The notes beneath the pieces are model-generated. The model saw only the letters and a program-made list of their open reading frames with translations. It was not told where the DNA came from and ran no database searches. Below, piece by piece: positions 7,150 to 15,002 of a DNA stretch of 34,324 nucleotides. Each line of letters opens with the position of its first letter. Position 1 is the first letter of the stretch. The position numbers and the translations under genes were made by a program. The stretch comes from an uncultured Rhodospirillaceae bacterium. GTDB lineage: Bacteria; Pseudomonadota; Alphaproteobacteria; CAAGCB01; CAG-977. The DNA lies in assembly GCA_900553035.1 (NCBI GenBank), contig USCC01000010.1, positions 1 through 34,324 on the forward strand, read 5' to 3'.

Positions 7150-9294
7150 ATGTCCATGTCCTCCTCGTTTCGAAAAATCGCCTTGATCGGCAATCCGAAC
7201 AGCGGCAAAACAACGATATTCAACGCATTGACCGGCAGCCGGCAGTATGTCGGGAACTGGCCCGGCGTCACGGTCGAAAAAAAATCGGGCTTTTTTGAGT
7301 TCGACGGTGTCCGGGCCGAAGTGATCGACCTGCCCGGTGTTTATTCGCTCAGCGTCATTTCCAGCGCCTCTGAAGACGAACGGATCACGCGCGATTTTCT
7401 TCTTTTTGAACGGCCGGACTGCGCAGTGAACATCATTGATGCGTCGAACCTGGAGCGTAACCTGTATATGACGGTTCAGCTTCTGGAAATGAAAATTCCG
7501 GTGATCATTGTCCTGAACATGATGGACGCCGCCGCCGAACGGAAAATGAAGATTGATGTGCTGGGGTTGGCTCAGTTGTTTAATGTTCCGGTCATTCCGA
7601 TGGTTGCGTCGCGCTCAAGGGGAATCGAGGAACTGAAATCCCAGATTGTGCATGCCGAATTTCGTCCGAACAGTGATTTTCTGATCGCCTATCCGGCCGG
7701 GGTTGAGGAAGCTGTGGCCGAGATCCTGCCGCATGTCCGCGGACAGGCAGACGCTTACGGGTGGTCCCCCCGGTGGCTGGCCGTGCATCTGCTGGACGGC
7801 GACATTGACGTACGCCTGTCCGGAAGCCCGGAAAACGAGGCCGCTGTCGAGGCTGTTCGTTCCGGATTCCCGGAAAAGTACGGCGAAGACCCCGATACCC
7901 TCATTGCCGATGGCCGATACAGCTTTATCAACACGGTGGGCAAGAAATTGCTGACGCGCGGGGATCGTCTGTCGCAGTCGGTGACGGACATGATTGACCG
8001 CGTTGCTCTGGGACGGTGGACGGGGATTCCCGTTTTCATGCTGGTCATGTATCTGATGTTCGTGTGGACGATTTCGGTCGGCGGCCTTCTGATTGAACCG
8101 ATTGCCGAATGGGGGGATGTCTGGCTTGTCGGCGGCTTTGCAAAGTTTCTGTCCGTCGTACATGCCCCCGAATGGCTGATTGTTTTCCTGTCCGAAGGCG
8201 TGGGGCGGGGCGTCAGCACTGTGGCGACTTTTATTCCGCCAATCGCCTTTTTGTTCATTTTTCTGTCGGCGCTGGAGGATTCCGGCTATATGGCCCGCGG
8301 TGCGTTTGTCATGGATCGGCTGATGCGGAGTTTCGGACTGCCGGGAACGGCTTTTGTCCCGATGATTGTGGCTTTCGGATGCACCGTGCCGGCGGTGATG
8401 GGGACGCGGACGCTTGCGTCGTCGCGCGACCGGATGGTGACGCTGGCCATGACGCCGTTCATGTCATGCGGGGCGCGGCTTCCCGTTTACGCCTTGTTCG
8501 CAACGGCCTTTTTTCCGGAAAACGGTGAAAATATCGTCTTCCTTCTGTATCTGATCGGGATTTTCATTGCCGTCGGGACAGGTCTTGTCGTCAAATCGAC
8601 AATTCTGAAAGGTGAAGCCATGCCGCTGATTCTGGAAATGCCGCCTTATCATCTGCCGACGCTGAAAAACATGTGTATCAAAACGTGGGATCGCCTGCAT
8701 GGTTTCATCGTGCGCGCGGGGGCTTTGATCGTACCGCTGGTGATTGTTCTGAACCTTCTGAATTCCGTGGATTTCCAAGGGAATTTCAATCCGGAAGCCG
8801 CGGATCGTTCCGTTCTGGCTTCCGTGGGGCGGACGATAACGCCGGTTTTTGAACCGATGGGAATTTCGGCGGAAAACTGGCCGGCGACGGTGGGTCTGTT
8901 TACCGGCGTCATGGCCAAGGAAGCCATTATCGGTTCTCTGGACGCTCTGTATGCCACTCTGTCCGAAGCCGAAGTCGCAACCGAGCGTCTGGTGGCTTTC
9001 TTTGACGGGCAGGTGGGGGCATTTGCGTACCTTCTGTTCATTCTGACATATATGCCCTGTCTGGCGGCGATGGGGGCGATATTCAAAGAGTTCGGATGGA
9101 AATGGGTTATTTTTACGGCCTTGTGGACAACGGGGCAGGCGTATGTGCTGTCGACTTTGTTTTACCAGTCTGCTACAATTAAAAGACATCCGGACTCATC
9201 CTTGTACTGGATTGTTCTTCTTTGCCTGATTGAAATTCTGGTTTATACCGGGCTGCATCTGGCCGGAAAAAGAAGGAGGCGCCATGCTGTCTAA
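7150..9294 (+). CDS. feoB: Ferrous iron transporter FeoB (GTP-gated permease)
   Basis: FeoB couples a cytosolic G protein to a membrane channel for Fe(II) import. The 714-residue protein begins with G1 GNPNSGKTT (residues 14-22), G3 DLPGVYSL near 62-69 and G4 NMMD near 124. A helical GDI-like domain follows to about residue 270. The membrane part has the two Gate motifs in normal form: GCTVPAVMGTR...MTPFMSCGARLPVYALF near 415-450 and YMPCLAAMGAIFKEFGWKW near 635-653. It is slightly shorter than enterobacterial FeoB. Two in-frame ATGs (7150, 7156) are equally possible starts. Its end overlaps feoC by 11 bases. Confidence 0.95.
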   Translation: MSMSSSFRKIALIGNPNSGKTTIFNALTGSRQYVGNWPGVTVEKKSGFFEFDGVRAEVIDLPGVYSLSVISSASEDERITRDFLLFERPDCAVNIIDASNLERNLYMTVQLLEMKIPVIIVLNMMDAAAERKMKIDVLGLAQLFNVPVIPMVASRSRGIEELKSQIVHAEFRPNSDFLIAYPAGVEEAVAEILPHVRGQADAYGWSPRWLAVHLLDGDIDVRLSGSPENEAAVEAVRSGFPEKYGEDPDTLIADGRYSFINTVGKKLLTRGDRLSQSVTDMIDRVALGRWTGIPVFMLVMYLMFVWTISVGGLLIEPIAEWGDVWLVGGFAKFLSVVHAPEWLIVFLSEGVGRGVSTVATFIPPIAFLFIFLSALEDSGYMARGAFVMDRLMRSFGLPGTAFVPMIVAFGCTVPAVMGTRTLASSRDRMVTLAMTPFMSCGARLPVYALFATAFFPENGENIVFLLYLIGIFIAVGTGLVVKSTILKGEAMPLILEMPPYHLPTLKNMCIKTWDRLHGFIVRAGALIVPLVIVLNLLNSVDFQGNFNPEAADRSVLASVGRTITPVFEPMGISAENWPATVGLFTGVMAKEAIIGSLDALYATLSEAEVATERLVAFFDGQVGAFAYLLFILTYMPCLAAMGAIFKEFGWKWVIFTALWTTGQAYVLSTLFYQSATIKRHPDSSLYWIVLLCLIEILVYTGLHLAGKRRRRHAV

Positions 9295-9559
9295 AATAAA
9301 AGAATACCTGAAGGAACAGGGGCAGGCTTCCTTGCGTGACATTGCCGTGCATTTCGATGTTTCGGAAGAAGCGGCGCAGGGGATGCTTGAACATTGGGAA
9401 CGCAAGGGAAAGGTATGCCGCCTGGAAAGCGCTTCGTGCGGCGGAGCGTGCGGCCATAAATGTTCGTCGTGCCCGATGCAGTGCTCCATGATTTACCAGT
9501 GGACGGATCCGGACGCCGTTCCGCGGAATGCATCCGGAGAATCCGCGCCGGCTCGCTGA
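9284..9559 (+). CDS. feoC: FeoC-like winged-helix protein with a cysteine cluster
   Basis: FeoC proteins are small winged-helix proteins, some with an oxygen-sensitive Fe-S cluster, that regulate FeoB. This 91-residue protein has the winged helix at residues 1-48 (MLSKIKEYLKEQGQASLRDI, then HFDVSEEAAQGMLEHWERKGKV). A dense cysteine segment follows, with C45, C52, C56, C60, C63 and C67. That spacing could bind an Fe-S cluster. AGAAGGAGG just upstream sets the start inside the end of feoB, so translation is coupled. The tail after about residue 70 is not conserved-looking. Confidence 0.85.
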   Translation: MLSKIKEYLKEQGQASLRDIAVHFDVSEEAAQGMLEHWERKGKVCRLESASCGGACGHKCSSCPMQCSMIYQWTDPDAVPRNASGESAPAR

Positions 9560-9834
9560 TTTGGAATCCGCCGAGCCGGAGAACCGTCTCCTTGGAGGGC
9601 GACCTTTGAAAAAAGGGGTTGCTTTTGAGAAAATATTATATGTGCTCAACGTTTCTCTGTTGGATTGGAGGGATGAACGATCTTTATTGTCCGGTCTGCG
9701 ACCCGTTTTCGGCAAAGCCGCAGGAACGGGAGGCCGCGGATTCGCCGGCCGACCGGGCATCCGGATGAAGGATCCTCAGTTCAGAGGGAGAGCTTTTCCG
9801 GGACGGACGTTTTTTTGCCAGAAGGAGACGCCGG
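9560..9834. other. Gap after feoC without a convincing gene
   Basis: No reading frame here has both a sensible ribosome site and protein-like composition. A frame through the region (9528-9848) is rich in Arg, Gly and Pro and overlaps both neighbours. A 31-codon frame at 9673-9768 encodes CPVC near its start but has its Shine-Dalgarno one base from the ATG. GAAGGAG at the right end belongs to the next gene. Confidence 0.5.
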
Positions 9835-10566
9835 ATGAATCCGTATGAAAAAGCGCTGTGTGACGCCTACCGGATGCGTGAAGGATTCGGGTACCGGGTT
9901 GTCAATGACGGGAATATGACGGGCATTTTCTGGAACGATCCCCGGATTCAAGGCCTCAACAGTCTATTCTGTCCGCAAATCGGAGCCGAAGAAATCGAGC
10001 GCATCCGTTTCTGGAGCAGGAAGCTGGACGGAAATCTCAATATCCACTGTGTCGTGCCGGTTGATCCCGCGTATGAAGATTGTTTCCATTTTGAAGAGGT
10101 TTCACGACTCATGATGTTTGAAGCGCGTCAGATGCTGTCCGGCGCGCCCGGGTATGAAATCTGCGAAGTCCGGAATGAAGAGGAACTGCGTTCCTGGTGC
10201 GCTCTGGCCGCAGAGATTTTCGGAATGCAGAAGGATGAAGAAGCCCTGTTTGCTTCATTGTGTCCTGATTTCAAGATTGAAAAGGTTCATAAATACATCG
10301 GAAAGGCGGAGGGTATCCCGGCGGCTGTTGCGGCGTCATCGGGCGGGAGGGAGGCCTGCCTTATTGAATGGGTTGGCGTTCTGGCACGTTTTCGCCGCCG
10401 CGGGCTGTGCAAGGCCATGCTGCAGAATGTGATTAACCATGCTTTCAGGAATGGATACGGCCGTTTTGTTCTTTCGGCTTCTGCAATGGGCTATCCGGCC
10501 TATGTCGAAAGCGGTTTTCAGGTGATCCGGGAGCGGTATGATTACATGTGGAAAGGCCGGAAATGA
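9835..10566 (+). CDS. GNAT-family N-acetyltransferase
   Basis: A 243-residue protein whose C-terminal half carries the GNAT fold. The acetyl-CoA site is seen as WVGVLARFRRRGLCKAMLQ at about residues 180-198 (the R-x-x-G-x-G/A loop appears as RRRGLCKA), followed by a second helix NVINHAFRNGYGRFVLSASAM and the closing YPAYVESGFQVI. The N-terminal half (1-120) is less typical and may be a second, degenerate GNAT-like domain. GAAGGAG eight bases before the ATG supports the start. Substrate unknown; it is not obviously linked to its neighbours. Confidence 0.8.
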   Translation: MNPYEKALCDAYRMREGFGYRVVNDGNMTGIFWNDPRIQGLNSLFCPQIGAEEIERIRFWSRKLDGNLNIHCVVPVDPAYEDCFHFEEVSRLMMFEARQMLSGAPGYEICEVRNEEELRSWCALAAEIFGMQKDEEALFASLCPDFKIEKVHKYIGKAEGIPAAVAASSGGREACLIEWVGVLARFRRRGLCKAMLQNVINHAFRNGYGRFVLSASAMGYPAYVESGFQVIRERYDYMWKGRK

Positions 10567-10860
10567 ATTTTCAGTGCCGCGGGCGAATTGTTCCTGTGCC
10601 CGCCGTGTGCTCCGGCCGCCCGGGTTCCGATTTCATTCCGTCCCCGGCAATATCACACCGGTTCATGTCCTCGTCCGATGTCCGGCCTGAATTGACCGGG
10701 CTTTCCATTTCAGACAGCCGGAAATGTGCGAACTCATGCGGCAATGTCGAATAATCCGCCTTTTCCGTAATGTCGGTTTAAAAATGATTATCAAAAAGTC
10801 TAAAATAATTGTCGCGCGACAGTTTAACGGAACAGAGTTTAACGGAGTTATATTTGTATA
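10567..10860. other. Non-coding stretch with palindromes and a direct repeat
   Basis: No gene is supported here; short frames on both strands have no ribosome sites. It holds TGATTATCA (10785-10793), an imperfect resemblance to the core of a Fur box, the perfect palindrome GTCGCGCGAC (10811-10820), and a direct repeat described separately. It ends at the terminator of the minus-strand tRNA-Lys. Confidence 0.5.
10821..10846. repeat. Two-copy direct repeat AGTTTAACGGA, period 15
   Basis: AGTTTAACGGA occurs at 10821-10831 and again at 10836-10846, next to the palindrome GTCGCGCGAC. The 15-base period does not fit the TTAA-N7-TTAA spacing of CtrA sites. It may be a regulator site or chance. Confidence 0.5.
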
Positions 10861-10867
10861 AAGAAAG

Positions 10868-10897
10868 CCCCTTGAAAAGTTTATTCTTTTCAAGGGG
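10868..10897 (-). terminator. Rho-independent terminator of tRNA-Lys
   Basis: A perfect 12-bp stem, CCCCTTGAAAAG / CTTTTCAAGGGG, with a six-base loop. Read on the minus strand, it follows the tRNA by seven bases and is followed by CTTTCTTTAT. Confidence 0.85.
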
Positions 10898-10903
10898 TTA
10901 TAA

Positions 10904-10979
<76 letters not shown>

Positions 10980-10992
10980 GAAGACAAAAAGA

Positions 10993-11021
10993 TTTATAGA
11001 CCGCTGCGTTTCGTTTTGCAA
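10993..11021 (-). promoter_or_regulatory. Sigma-70 promoter of tRNA-Lys
   Basis: On the minus strand, TTGCAA (11021-11016) and TATAAA (10998-10993) are exactly 17 bases apart, placing the transcript start a few bases before the mature tRNA 5' end at 10979. Confidence 0.65.
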
Positions 11022-11060
11022 TAGTATATTTTCGTTTTTTTCGTTTTTTAGGGAAAACGC

Positions 11061-11843
11061 ATGCTTTCGAATGAATCCTCTTATGAATATGCTTGGGATT
11101 TTGCGCCCCTGACAGGGAGGGCGATTGCGCCGAAAGACGCCGAACCTTCAAAAATGGTCATCCTTCTGCACGGGTATCAGGGAGACGCGCATTCCAATAT
11201 GAATTTCGCCCGGACGCTGGCTCGTTCAATGCCCGAAGCCCTTGTCGTCGTTCCAAACGGTCTGTCCGAAGTCCCGGGAGGCGGCAGCCCTCATGTCCGG
11301 CAATGGTGGAATCTGCCGTCGTTTGAAGGCCGGTTTTATGGCGCGATGCCGTATCTTGCTCCCGAAGAAGTACGCCCGGGACTGGAACAGATCGTTCGGG
11401 AAGCTCACGTGTGTGCGGGAATCCTGAACAAGTTCATCCGGCGGCGGCTCCTTGAACGCGGATTGAGTCTCCGGGACGCTTTCCTTGTCGGCATTTCCCA
11501 AGGCGGAATCACGGCTTTTGAAATGGCACTTTTCCGTTCCGAACTGCATAAAGACGCCGGCGGGGCTTCTCTGGGAGCGCTGGTCGTCATCGGGGCGGGA
11601 ATCCCCGGCGCTGAACGTCTGCGCGGTGAGACAAACGCTTCAATTCCGCCGATTCCCATCCTGCTGGCCCGCGGCCGGGATGACGAAATTTTTCCGCCGT
11701 CCGTTGATCTTTTTTCCGACAGCCTGTTGCGCGAAAACGGACTGCCCGTCCGGCGGGCGGAAGTGCCGTCAGGGCATTTCGGTCTGGAACACGCCGCGGC
11801 CGAAAATGTGTGTCGTTTCCTGAACGAAATGAAAGCCCGTTAA
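11061..11843 (+). CDS. Alpha/beta hydrolase, phospholipase/carboxylesterase family
   Basis: A 260-residue serine hydrolase without a signal peptide, so probably cytosolic. The oxyanion region is VILLHGYQGD (residues 33-42). The nucleophile elbow is GISQGG with Ser146, and the remaining catalytic residues are an Asp in ARGRDDEIFP (207 or 208) and His239 in PSGHFGLEH. The overall plan matches carboxylesterases of the YpfH/phospholipase type. AGGG sits about eight bases ahead of the ATG. The substrate cannot be told from the sequence. The gene is flanked by promoters facing away on the left and the rpmH promoter on the right, so it is probably monocistronic. Confidence 0.85.
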   Translation: MLSNESSYEYAWDFAPLTGRAIAPKDAEPSKMVILLHGYQGDAHSNMNFARTLARSMPEALVVVPNGLSEVPGGGSPHVRQWWNLPSFEGRFYGAMPYLAPEEVRPGLEQIVREAHVCAGILNKFIRRRLLERGLSLRDAFLVGISQGGITAFEMALFRSELHKDAGGASLGALVVIGAGIPGAERLRGETNASIPPIPILLARGRDDEIFPPSVDLFSDSLLRENGLPVRRAEVPSGHFGLEHAAAENVCRFLNEMKAR

Positions 11844-11869
11844 ACCCGTGAAAAAATGAAACTCTTTCC

Positions 11870-11898
11870 TTGACTCGCGGAAGGGAAAATCGTATATA
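11870..11898 (+). promoter_or_regulatory. Strong sigma-70 promoter of the rpmH operon
   Basis: TTGACT (11870-11875) and TATATA (11893-11898) with a 17-base spacer, ending 38 bases before the rpmH start. Near-consensus boxes fit a highly expressed ribosomal operon. Confidence 0.85.
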
Positions 11899-11936
11899 AG
11901 GCACTCGACTTTGATATTTATGAACGGAGCTGTACC

Positions 11937-12074
11937 ATGAAACGTACATATCAACCCAGTAAAATCGTCCGGACTCGTCGTCATGGATTTCGTTCCCGCA
12001 TGGCCACAGTCGCCGGCCGCAAGGTGCTGAACGCGCGCCGCCGGAAAGGTCGTAAGCGTCTGGCTTTAGATTAA
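11937..12074 (+). CDS. rpmH: 50S ribosomal protein L34
   Basis: Translation of this short frame gives the 45-residue L34: it starts MKRTYQPSKIVRTRRHGF, continues with SRMATVAGRKVLNARRRKGR, and ends KRLALD. L34 is the short, very basic protein that sits deep in the large subunit. GGAG lies seven bases before the ATG. It heads the conserved rpmH-rnpA-yidD-yidC cluster and is preceded by a strong promoter. Confidence 0.98.
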   Translation: MKRTYQPSKIVRTRRHGFRSRMATVAGRKVLNARRRKGRKRLALD

Positions 12075-12103
12075 TCGTTTCCCCGCGTTAACAGGCGGGA
12101 ACG

Positions 12104-12499
12104 ATGAATAAAGTCGTCCAAATCAAAAAAAGGCCGGATTTTCTTCGTATCGCCCGAACCGGGCGGAAGATCGTAAAATCCGGCCTTGTTTTGCAGGCGC
12201 TCCGGCGCGGGGGAGTCCCGGAGGACGAAACCGTCCGAATCGGCTTTACCGCCAGCAAAAAAGTCGGCAACGCTGTCCGCCGCAACCGGGCAAAACGCCG
12301 CCTGAGGGCCCTGGCGGCCTCTCTTCTTCCATCGGCCGGTATTCCGGGATACGATTACGTCCTGATCGCCCGTTATAAATCGGTCGACGGGGCGTTTGAA
12401 AAATTGTACGGTGATTTGAAAGACGCTTTAGAGCAGGTAAAAAACGAAAAAGATGACCCAGAACAAAAAGACGCCGCTTCCGCCTTCCGATCATTCTGA
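12104..12499 (+). CDS. rnpA: Ribonuclease P protein component
   Basis: RnpA is the protein cofactor of RNase P, which trims the 5' leader of tRNA precursors. The 131-residue protein shows the conserved KKRPDFLRIARTGRK start, FTASKKVGNAVRRNRAKRRLR (about residues 48-68, split here by its RNR signature), and the downstream VLIARYKS strand. It lies 29 bases after rpmH, and its 3' end overlaps the next gene by 47 bases if that gene starts at 12453. Confidence 0.95.
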   Translation: MNKVVQIKKRPDFLRIARTGRKIVKSGLVLQALRRGGVPEDETVRIGFTASKKVGNAVRRNRAKRRLRALAASLLPSAGIPGYDYVLIARYKSVDGAFEKLYGDLKDALEQVKNEKDDPEQKDAASAFRSF

Positions 12500-13199
12500 A
12501 ATGTCCGCCGCCGCCGTTGTCCTGACATGGGGCGTCCTTTTCTACCGCAAGGTTATTTCTCCTCTTCTTCCGAAATGTTGCCGCTATACGCCGACATGTT
12601 CAACGTATGCTCTTGAGGCGTTGCGTGTTCACGGCGCGGTGTACGGTTCATGGCTGACACTCCGGCGCCTTCTGCGGTGCCATCCGTGGGGCGGGTCCGG
12701 TTATGATCCCGTCCCGCCGCCGCGCGAAAGAAAAAACAGGACGTTTTTGTTCGGCCGCCGCCGTGCTCTGCTGGCGACATTCCTGTTCACTTTGTTCGCC
12801 GTCGCGGCGGTTTATGCCGTTATGGACGGCGCTTACCGGGAACAGACGGAAGAGGAAATGCAAATCGTTGCCCAGATGGAAAGGAAAGCATTCCCGGACG
12901 CAAAGGCCGTCGCGGACGGCGAGACGGACGTGTCTTCGGCCTCGGAAACCGCCGCGCAGAAAAAGTTTAACGCACCGACACGATTTTTACGCTGGCTTGT
13001 CCGATTCTATCAGGTTAATATGTCTCACCTGACGCCCGGAAAGTGCCGTTTTCAGCCGACATGTTCGGCGTATGCCATGGAAGCGCTGGAAAAACACGGC
13101 GCTTTGAAGGGAACATGGCTGACGATCAAGCGTATTCTGCGGTGCAATCCGTGGGGAGGGTCCGGATACGATCCCGTTCCCGAACCGGCGAAAAATTAA
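12453..13199 (+). CDS. yidD: Tandem YidD-domain protein (membrane protein insertion efficiency factor, duplicated)
   Basis: YidD is normally an 70-85 residue protein that assists YidC-dependent membrane insertion. This 248-residue protein carries two full copies. Copy 1 spans residues 20-88 (FYRKVISPLLPKCCRYTPTC, then LRCHPWGGSGYDPVP) and copy 2 spans 175-244 (FYQVNMSHLTPGKCRFQPTC, then LRCNPWGGSGYDPVP). Both keep the conserved cysteines (43, 49, 76 and 198, 204, 231). Between them lie a basic stretch, one strong hydrophobic segment (about 104-124) and an acidic linker. An alternative start at 12501, just after rnpA, removes 16 residues and neither start has a good ribosome site. It sits in its standard place between rnpA and yidC. 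Confidence 0.9.
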   Translation: MTQNKKTPLPPSDHSEMSAAAVVLTWGVLFYRKVISPLLPKCCRYTPTCSTYALEALRVHGAVYGSWLTLRRLLRCHPWGGSGYDPVPPPRERKNRTFLFGRRRALLATFLFTLFAVAAVYAVMDGAYREQTEEEMQIVAQMERKAFPDAKAVADGETDVSSASETAAQKKFNAPTRFLRWLVRFYQVNMSHLTPGKCRFQPTCSAYAMEALEKHGALKGTWLTIKRILRCNPWGGSGYDPVPEPAKN

Positions 13200-13220
13200 A
13201 ACGATGGAAAGTATGTTACA

Positions 13221-15002
13221 ATGGAACAGAACAGTTTTGAAAAACGCAATTTAATCCTCGCGGTTATTTTTTCCGCCATTATTTTATTCGGCATTGATGC
13301 GCTTTTCCCAACTCCGCCGGTTGTTCCTCAGACGCCGCCGAAAACCGTTTCTGCTCCTCAGAGCGGTACGTCCGCACCGGCGCCCGCGGCAAAAGATACG
13401 AACGGCGCGGCTCCGGTGACGCTGAGCGCCGAAAACCTTGTTGCGGCCAATGCGGCTGCCGCGGCTTCCGCCACTGTCCAACCCCGGGAGGACGTCGTTG
13501 ATTCCTTCCGTCATATGCCGGTGAAAACGCCGTCGCTGGCGGGATCCATCCGCCTGAAGGGTGTCCGGTTCGACAATCTTCTGCTGACCAGATATCGTGA
13601 AACGCTGGCCAAGGACAGCCCGAACATCGTCCTGTTTTCGCCGGTTGGGACGGAATATCCCTATTTCGCCGAATTCGGATGGGTGACGAACGAAAGCGGC
13701 ATTTCCCTGCCGACGGCCGAAACGCTGTGGGAAACGTCGAATGACGAACTGACGGATGCCAAAGAAGTTACGCTGAGCTGGGACAACGGCCAGGGGCTTA
13801 AGTTCATCCGTCAGATTTCCGTCGACAAGAATTATATGTTCAAAATTTCTGACCGTGTCGAAAACTATGGCGACCGGCCGGTCACGCTTTTCAACTATGG
13901 GCTGGTCGGACGGACGAACGTTCCGCCGACACAGCGCGGCGCCGTCCACGAAGGCATGGTGGGCTATCTTGACGGAGCGCTCAAGGAACTCAACTACGAC
14001 AAAATCGCCAAGGAAGGCCAGGCAACGTACAAGACGACCGGCGGCTGGGCCGGTATCACCGATAAATACTGGATGGCGATTCTGGCCTTTGACCAGTCGG
14101 CACAGAACGTTTTCGTGAAGTTCAGCGAAAACAAAACGCCGGGCGGAAAACATTATCAGGCGGATTACCTGCTTCCCCCGACCGTTGTTGAACCCGGAAA
14201 GGCCGTTCAGACGACGGCGCACATGTTTGCCGGGGCAAAAGAGCTGAAAATCATTGACGCTTATGAAAAAACGCTGGGAATTGAACGTTTTGACCTGACG
14301 GTTGATTTCGGATGGTATTATTTCCTGACGAAGCCGTTCTTCTTTATCCTGAGCTATTTCTATGGCCTTCTGGGGAACATGGGGCTGGCGATTCTGCTGT
14401 TCGCATTCCTTTTGCGCCTGGCGATGTTCCCGATTGCGAACAAATCGTTTGAAAACATGGCCAAAATGAAAGAGCTTCAGCCGCAGATTCAGAAACTGCA
14501 GGAACGTTGCGGCGACGACAAGATGCGTTTCAATCAGGAAATGATGGCGCTGTACCGGCGCGAAAAGGTCAATCCCGCGGCGGGATGCCTGCCGATGCTG
14601 ATTCAGATTCCGGTGTTTTTCTCGCTGTATAAGGTTCTGTACATTTCGCTTGAACTGCGCCAGGCGCCGTTCTATGGCTGGATTCACGACCTGTCCGCGC
14701 CGGATCCGACATCGGTCTTTACACTGTTCGGGCTGATCAACTGGCCGATTCCGACGGCCTTGAACATTGGGGTATGGCCGGTTCTGATGGGGCTGACCAT
14801 GTGGCTGCAGCAGCAGATGAGTCCCAAGCCGACCGATAAGACACAGAACACGATTCTGACGCTGATGCCGTGGATGATGATGTTCCTTCTGGGGCACCTG
14901 GCTTCCGGGCTGGTCATCTACTGGACGTGGAGCAACCTGCTTTCCATTGCACAGCAGGCGGCGTTGAAGCTGAAGGACAAACGCAAAGGACGGCGCAAAT
15001 GA
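13221..15002 (+). CDS. yidC: Membrane protein insertase YidC
   Basis: YidC inserts and folds inner-membrane proteins, alone or with Sec. The 593-residue protein has the proteobacterial plan: an N-terminal membrane helix (residues 10-27), an Ala/Pro-rich linker, and a large periplasmic beta-sandwich domain to about residue 350. The conserved five-helix core begins at WYYFLTKPFFFILSYFYGLLGN (split) and includes the positively charged groove helix LLRLAMFPIANKSFENMAKMKELQPQ. The coiled C1 loop is near residues 410-440. The C-terminal tail is basic (KLKDKRKGRRK), which fits ribosome contact. GGAAAG lies nine bases before the ATG. Its stop overlaps the engB start as ATGA. Confidence 0.96.
   Translation: MEQNSFEKRNLILAVIFSAIILFGIDALFPTPPVVPQTPPKTVSAPQSGTSAPAPAAKDTNGAAPVTLSAENLVAANAAAAASATVQPREDVVDSFRHMPVKTPSLAGSIRLKGVRFDNLLLTRYRETLAKDSPNIVLFSPVGTEYPYFAEFGWVTNESGISLPTAETLWETSNDELTDAKEVTLSWDNGQGLKFIRQISVDKNYMFKISDRVENYGDRPVTLFNYGLVGRTNVPPTQRGAVHEGMVGYLDGALKELNYDKIAKEGQATYKTTGGWAGITDKYWMAILAFDQSAQNVFVKFSENKTPGGKHYQADYLLPPTVVEPGKAVQTTAHMFAGAKELKIIDAYEKTLGIERFDLTVDFGWYYFLTKPFFFILSYFYGLLGNMGLAILLFAFLLRLAMFPIANKSFENMAKMKELQPQIQKLQERCGDDKMRFNQEMMALYRREKVNPAAGCLPMLIQIPVFFSLYKVLYISLELRQAPFYGWIHDLSAPDPTSVFTLFGLINWPIPTALNIGVWPVLMGLTMWLQQQMSPKPTDKTQNTILTLMPWMMMFLLGHLASGLVIYWTWSNLLSIAQQAALKLKDKRKGRRK

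Noticed and set aside
9673..9768. A 31-codon frame with CPVC downstream of feoC
   Set aside because: The only Shine-Dalgarno is one base from the ATG and the composition past the cysteines is random-looking; not enough to call a gene.
9528..9848. A 106-codon frame between feoC and the acetyltransferase gene
   Set aside because: Overlaps both neighbours, rich in Arg/Gly/Pro, no recognisable domain.
10548..10754. A 68-codon frame after the acetyltransferase
   Set aside because: No ribosome site, overlaps the preceding gene, no protein-like pattern.
10824..10842. A CtrA box formed by the two TTAA in the direct repeat
   Set aside because: The spacing is 11 bases; the CtrA consensus needs 7.
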